DNA of 62,249 nt, taken from Hirudo medicinalis. Its lineage: Eukaryota; Annelida; Clitellata; Hirudinida; Hirudinidae. This document shows, one piece after another, positions 62,219 to 62,249 of this stretch. The stretch lies in contig MPNW01000202.1 of assembly GCA_011800805.1 (NCBI GenBank), positions 320,147 through 382,395 on the forward strand. The letters run 5' to 3'. The position numbers and the translations under genes are program-made. Positions within the stretch are counted from its first letter, which is position 1. Each line of letters starts with the position of its first letter. A model generated the notes under the pieces. It worked only from the letters and a program-made list of their open reading frames with translations, had not been told where the DNA came from and did not search any database.

Positions 62219-62249
62219 TCAATCATCATCATCATCATCTCCACTCACC
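60928..62249 (-). CDS. 3' part of an unidentified gene, continues past the window
   Basis: Two coding exons read in phase: 61870-61987 and 60928-61204, joined AG|A. A GTGAGT donor at 62243-62248 suggests that an upstream exon ends at the window's last base. The first exon gives RCYSRFSKQMRTCSQAFDAY and YPLYVVEHQSSACR. The last gives VLNSAINCLLQIEQEITDTC, then RNPIWSADFHMAYIRPLVHR, and ends FLKLASEAC. The cysteine-rich helical character looks like real protein, and exon GC is above the flank, but I do not recognise the family. No transmembrane segment or catalytic motif is apparent, except one hydrophobic run near the end. Confidence 0.6.
61807..61853. repeat. (AAT)n microsatellite
   Basis: Impure AAT/AAG units in the last intron of the unidentified minus-strand gene. 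Confidence 0.8.
62111..62240. repeat. (TCA)n microsatellite
   Basis: About 130 bp of near-perfect TCA units (TGA on the gene strand) in the intron next to the window edge. Confidence 0.9.

Noticed and set aside
62111..62240. CRISPR-like or coding repeat at the right edge
   Set aside because: It is a simple (TCA)n microsatellite within an intron.

Overview
The window is animal (metazoan) nuclear DNA. It is AT-rich, its genes are cut by many GT-AG introns, and it carries LINE, SINE, hAT and Tc1/Tc3-type relics plus many (ATT)n and (TCA)n microsatellites. The protein families (PKA type II regulatory subunit, homeodomain, PICK1, ELK-type ETS factor, sortilin) are metazoan. The repeat style suits a marine or early-branching invertebrate, but I cannot name the phylum. 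All splice models come from reading exon ends, phase and similarity to remembered families; no alignment was run.

Layout, left to right. Positions 1-3170: a LINE 3' end, a decayed transposon-type coding relic and an hAT end fragment. Positions 3375-27683 (+): a 14-exon PKA RII gene with very long introns that hold a 0.9 kb minisatellite, a tRNA-derived SINE, short retro-insertions and one possible nested antisense small gene. Positions 27684-30600: no gene seen. Positions 30698-31576 (+): a divergent homeobox gene in three exons. Positions 31985-34330 (+): PICK1 in ten exons. Positions 35019-36332 (-): a GDP-fucose-transporter-like gene (SLC35C1 type) in four exons. Positions 36704-38288: an hAT element with an intact 8-bp target duplication and a tandem duplication of its left end. 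Positions 39942-44428 (+): an ELK-type ETS transcription factor in two coding exons. Positions 45521-56897 (-): a 23-exon sortilin, with a dead Tc3-like transposon and a LINE relic in its introns. Positions 57123-60342 (+): NOP53 in ten exons, head-to-head with sortilin over 225 bp. Positions 60928-62249 (-): the 3' part of an unidentified gene running off the window.

The genes do not form a pathway. Some share broad themes: PKA RII, PICK1 and sortilin concern signalling scaffolds and membrane-protein sorting, the fucose transporter is a Golgi carrier, and ELK and the homeodomain protein are transcription factors. Packing is tight in places: the homeobox poly(A) signal lies about 20 bp before the PICK1 TATA box, and sortilin and NOP53 probably share a divergent promoter. 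The most interesting points are a sortilin tail exon that looks like an in-frame cassette, an ELK protein keeping the MAPK-responsive C-terminal module, a nested compact antisense gene candidate, and very short retro-insertions with clear target duplications.
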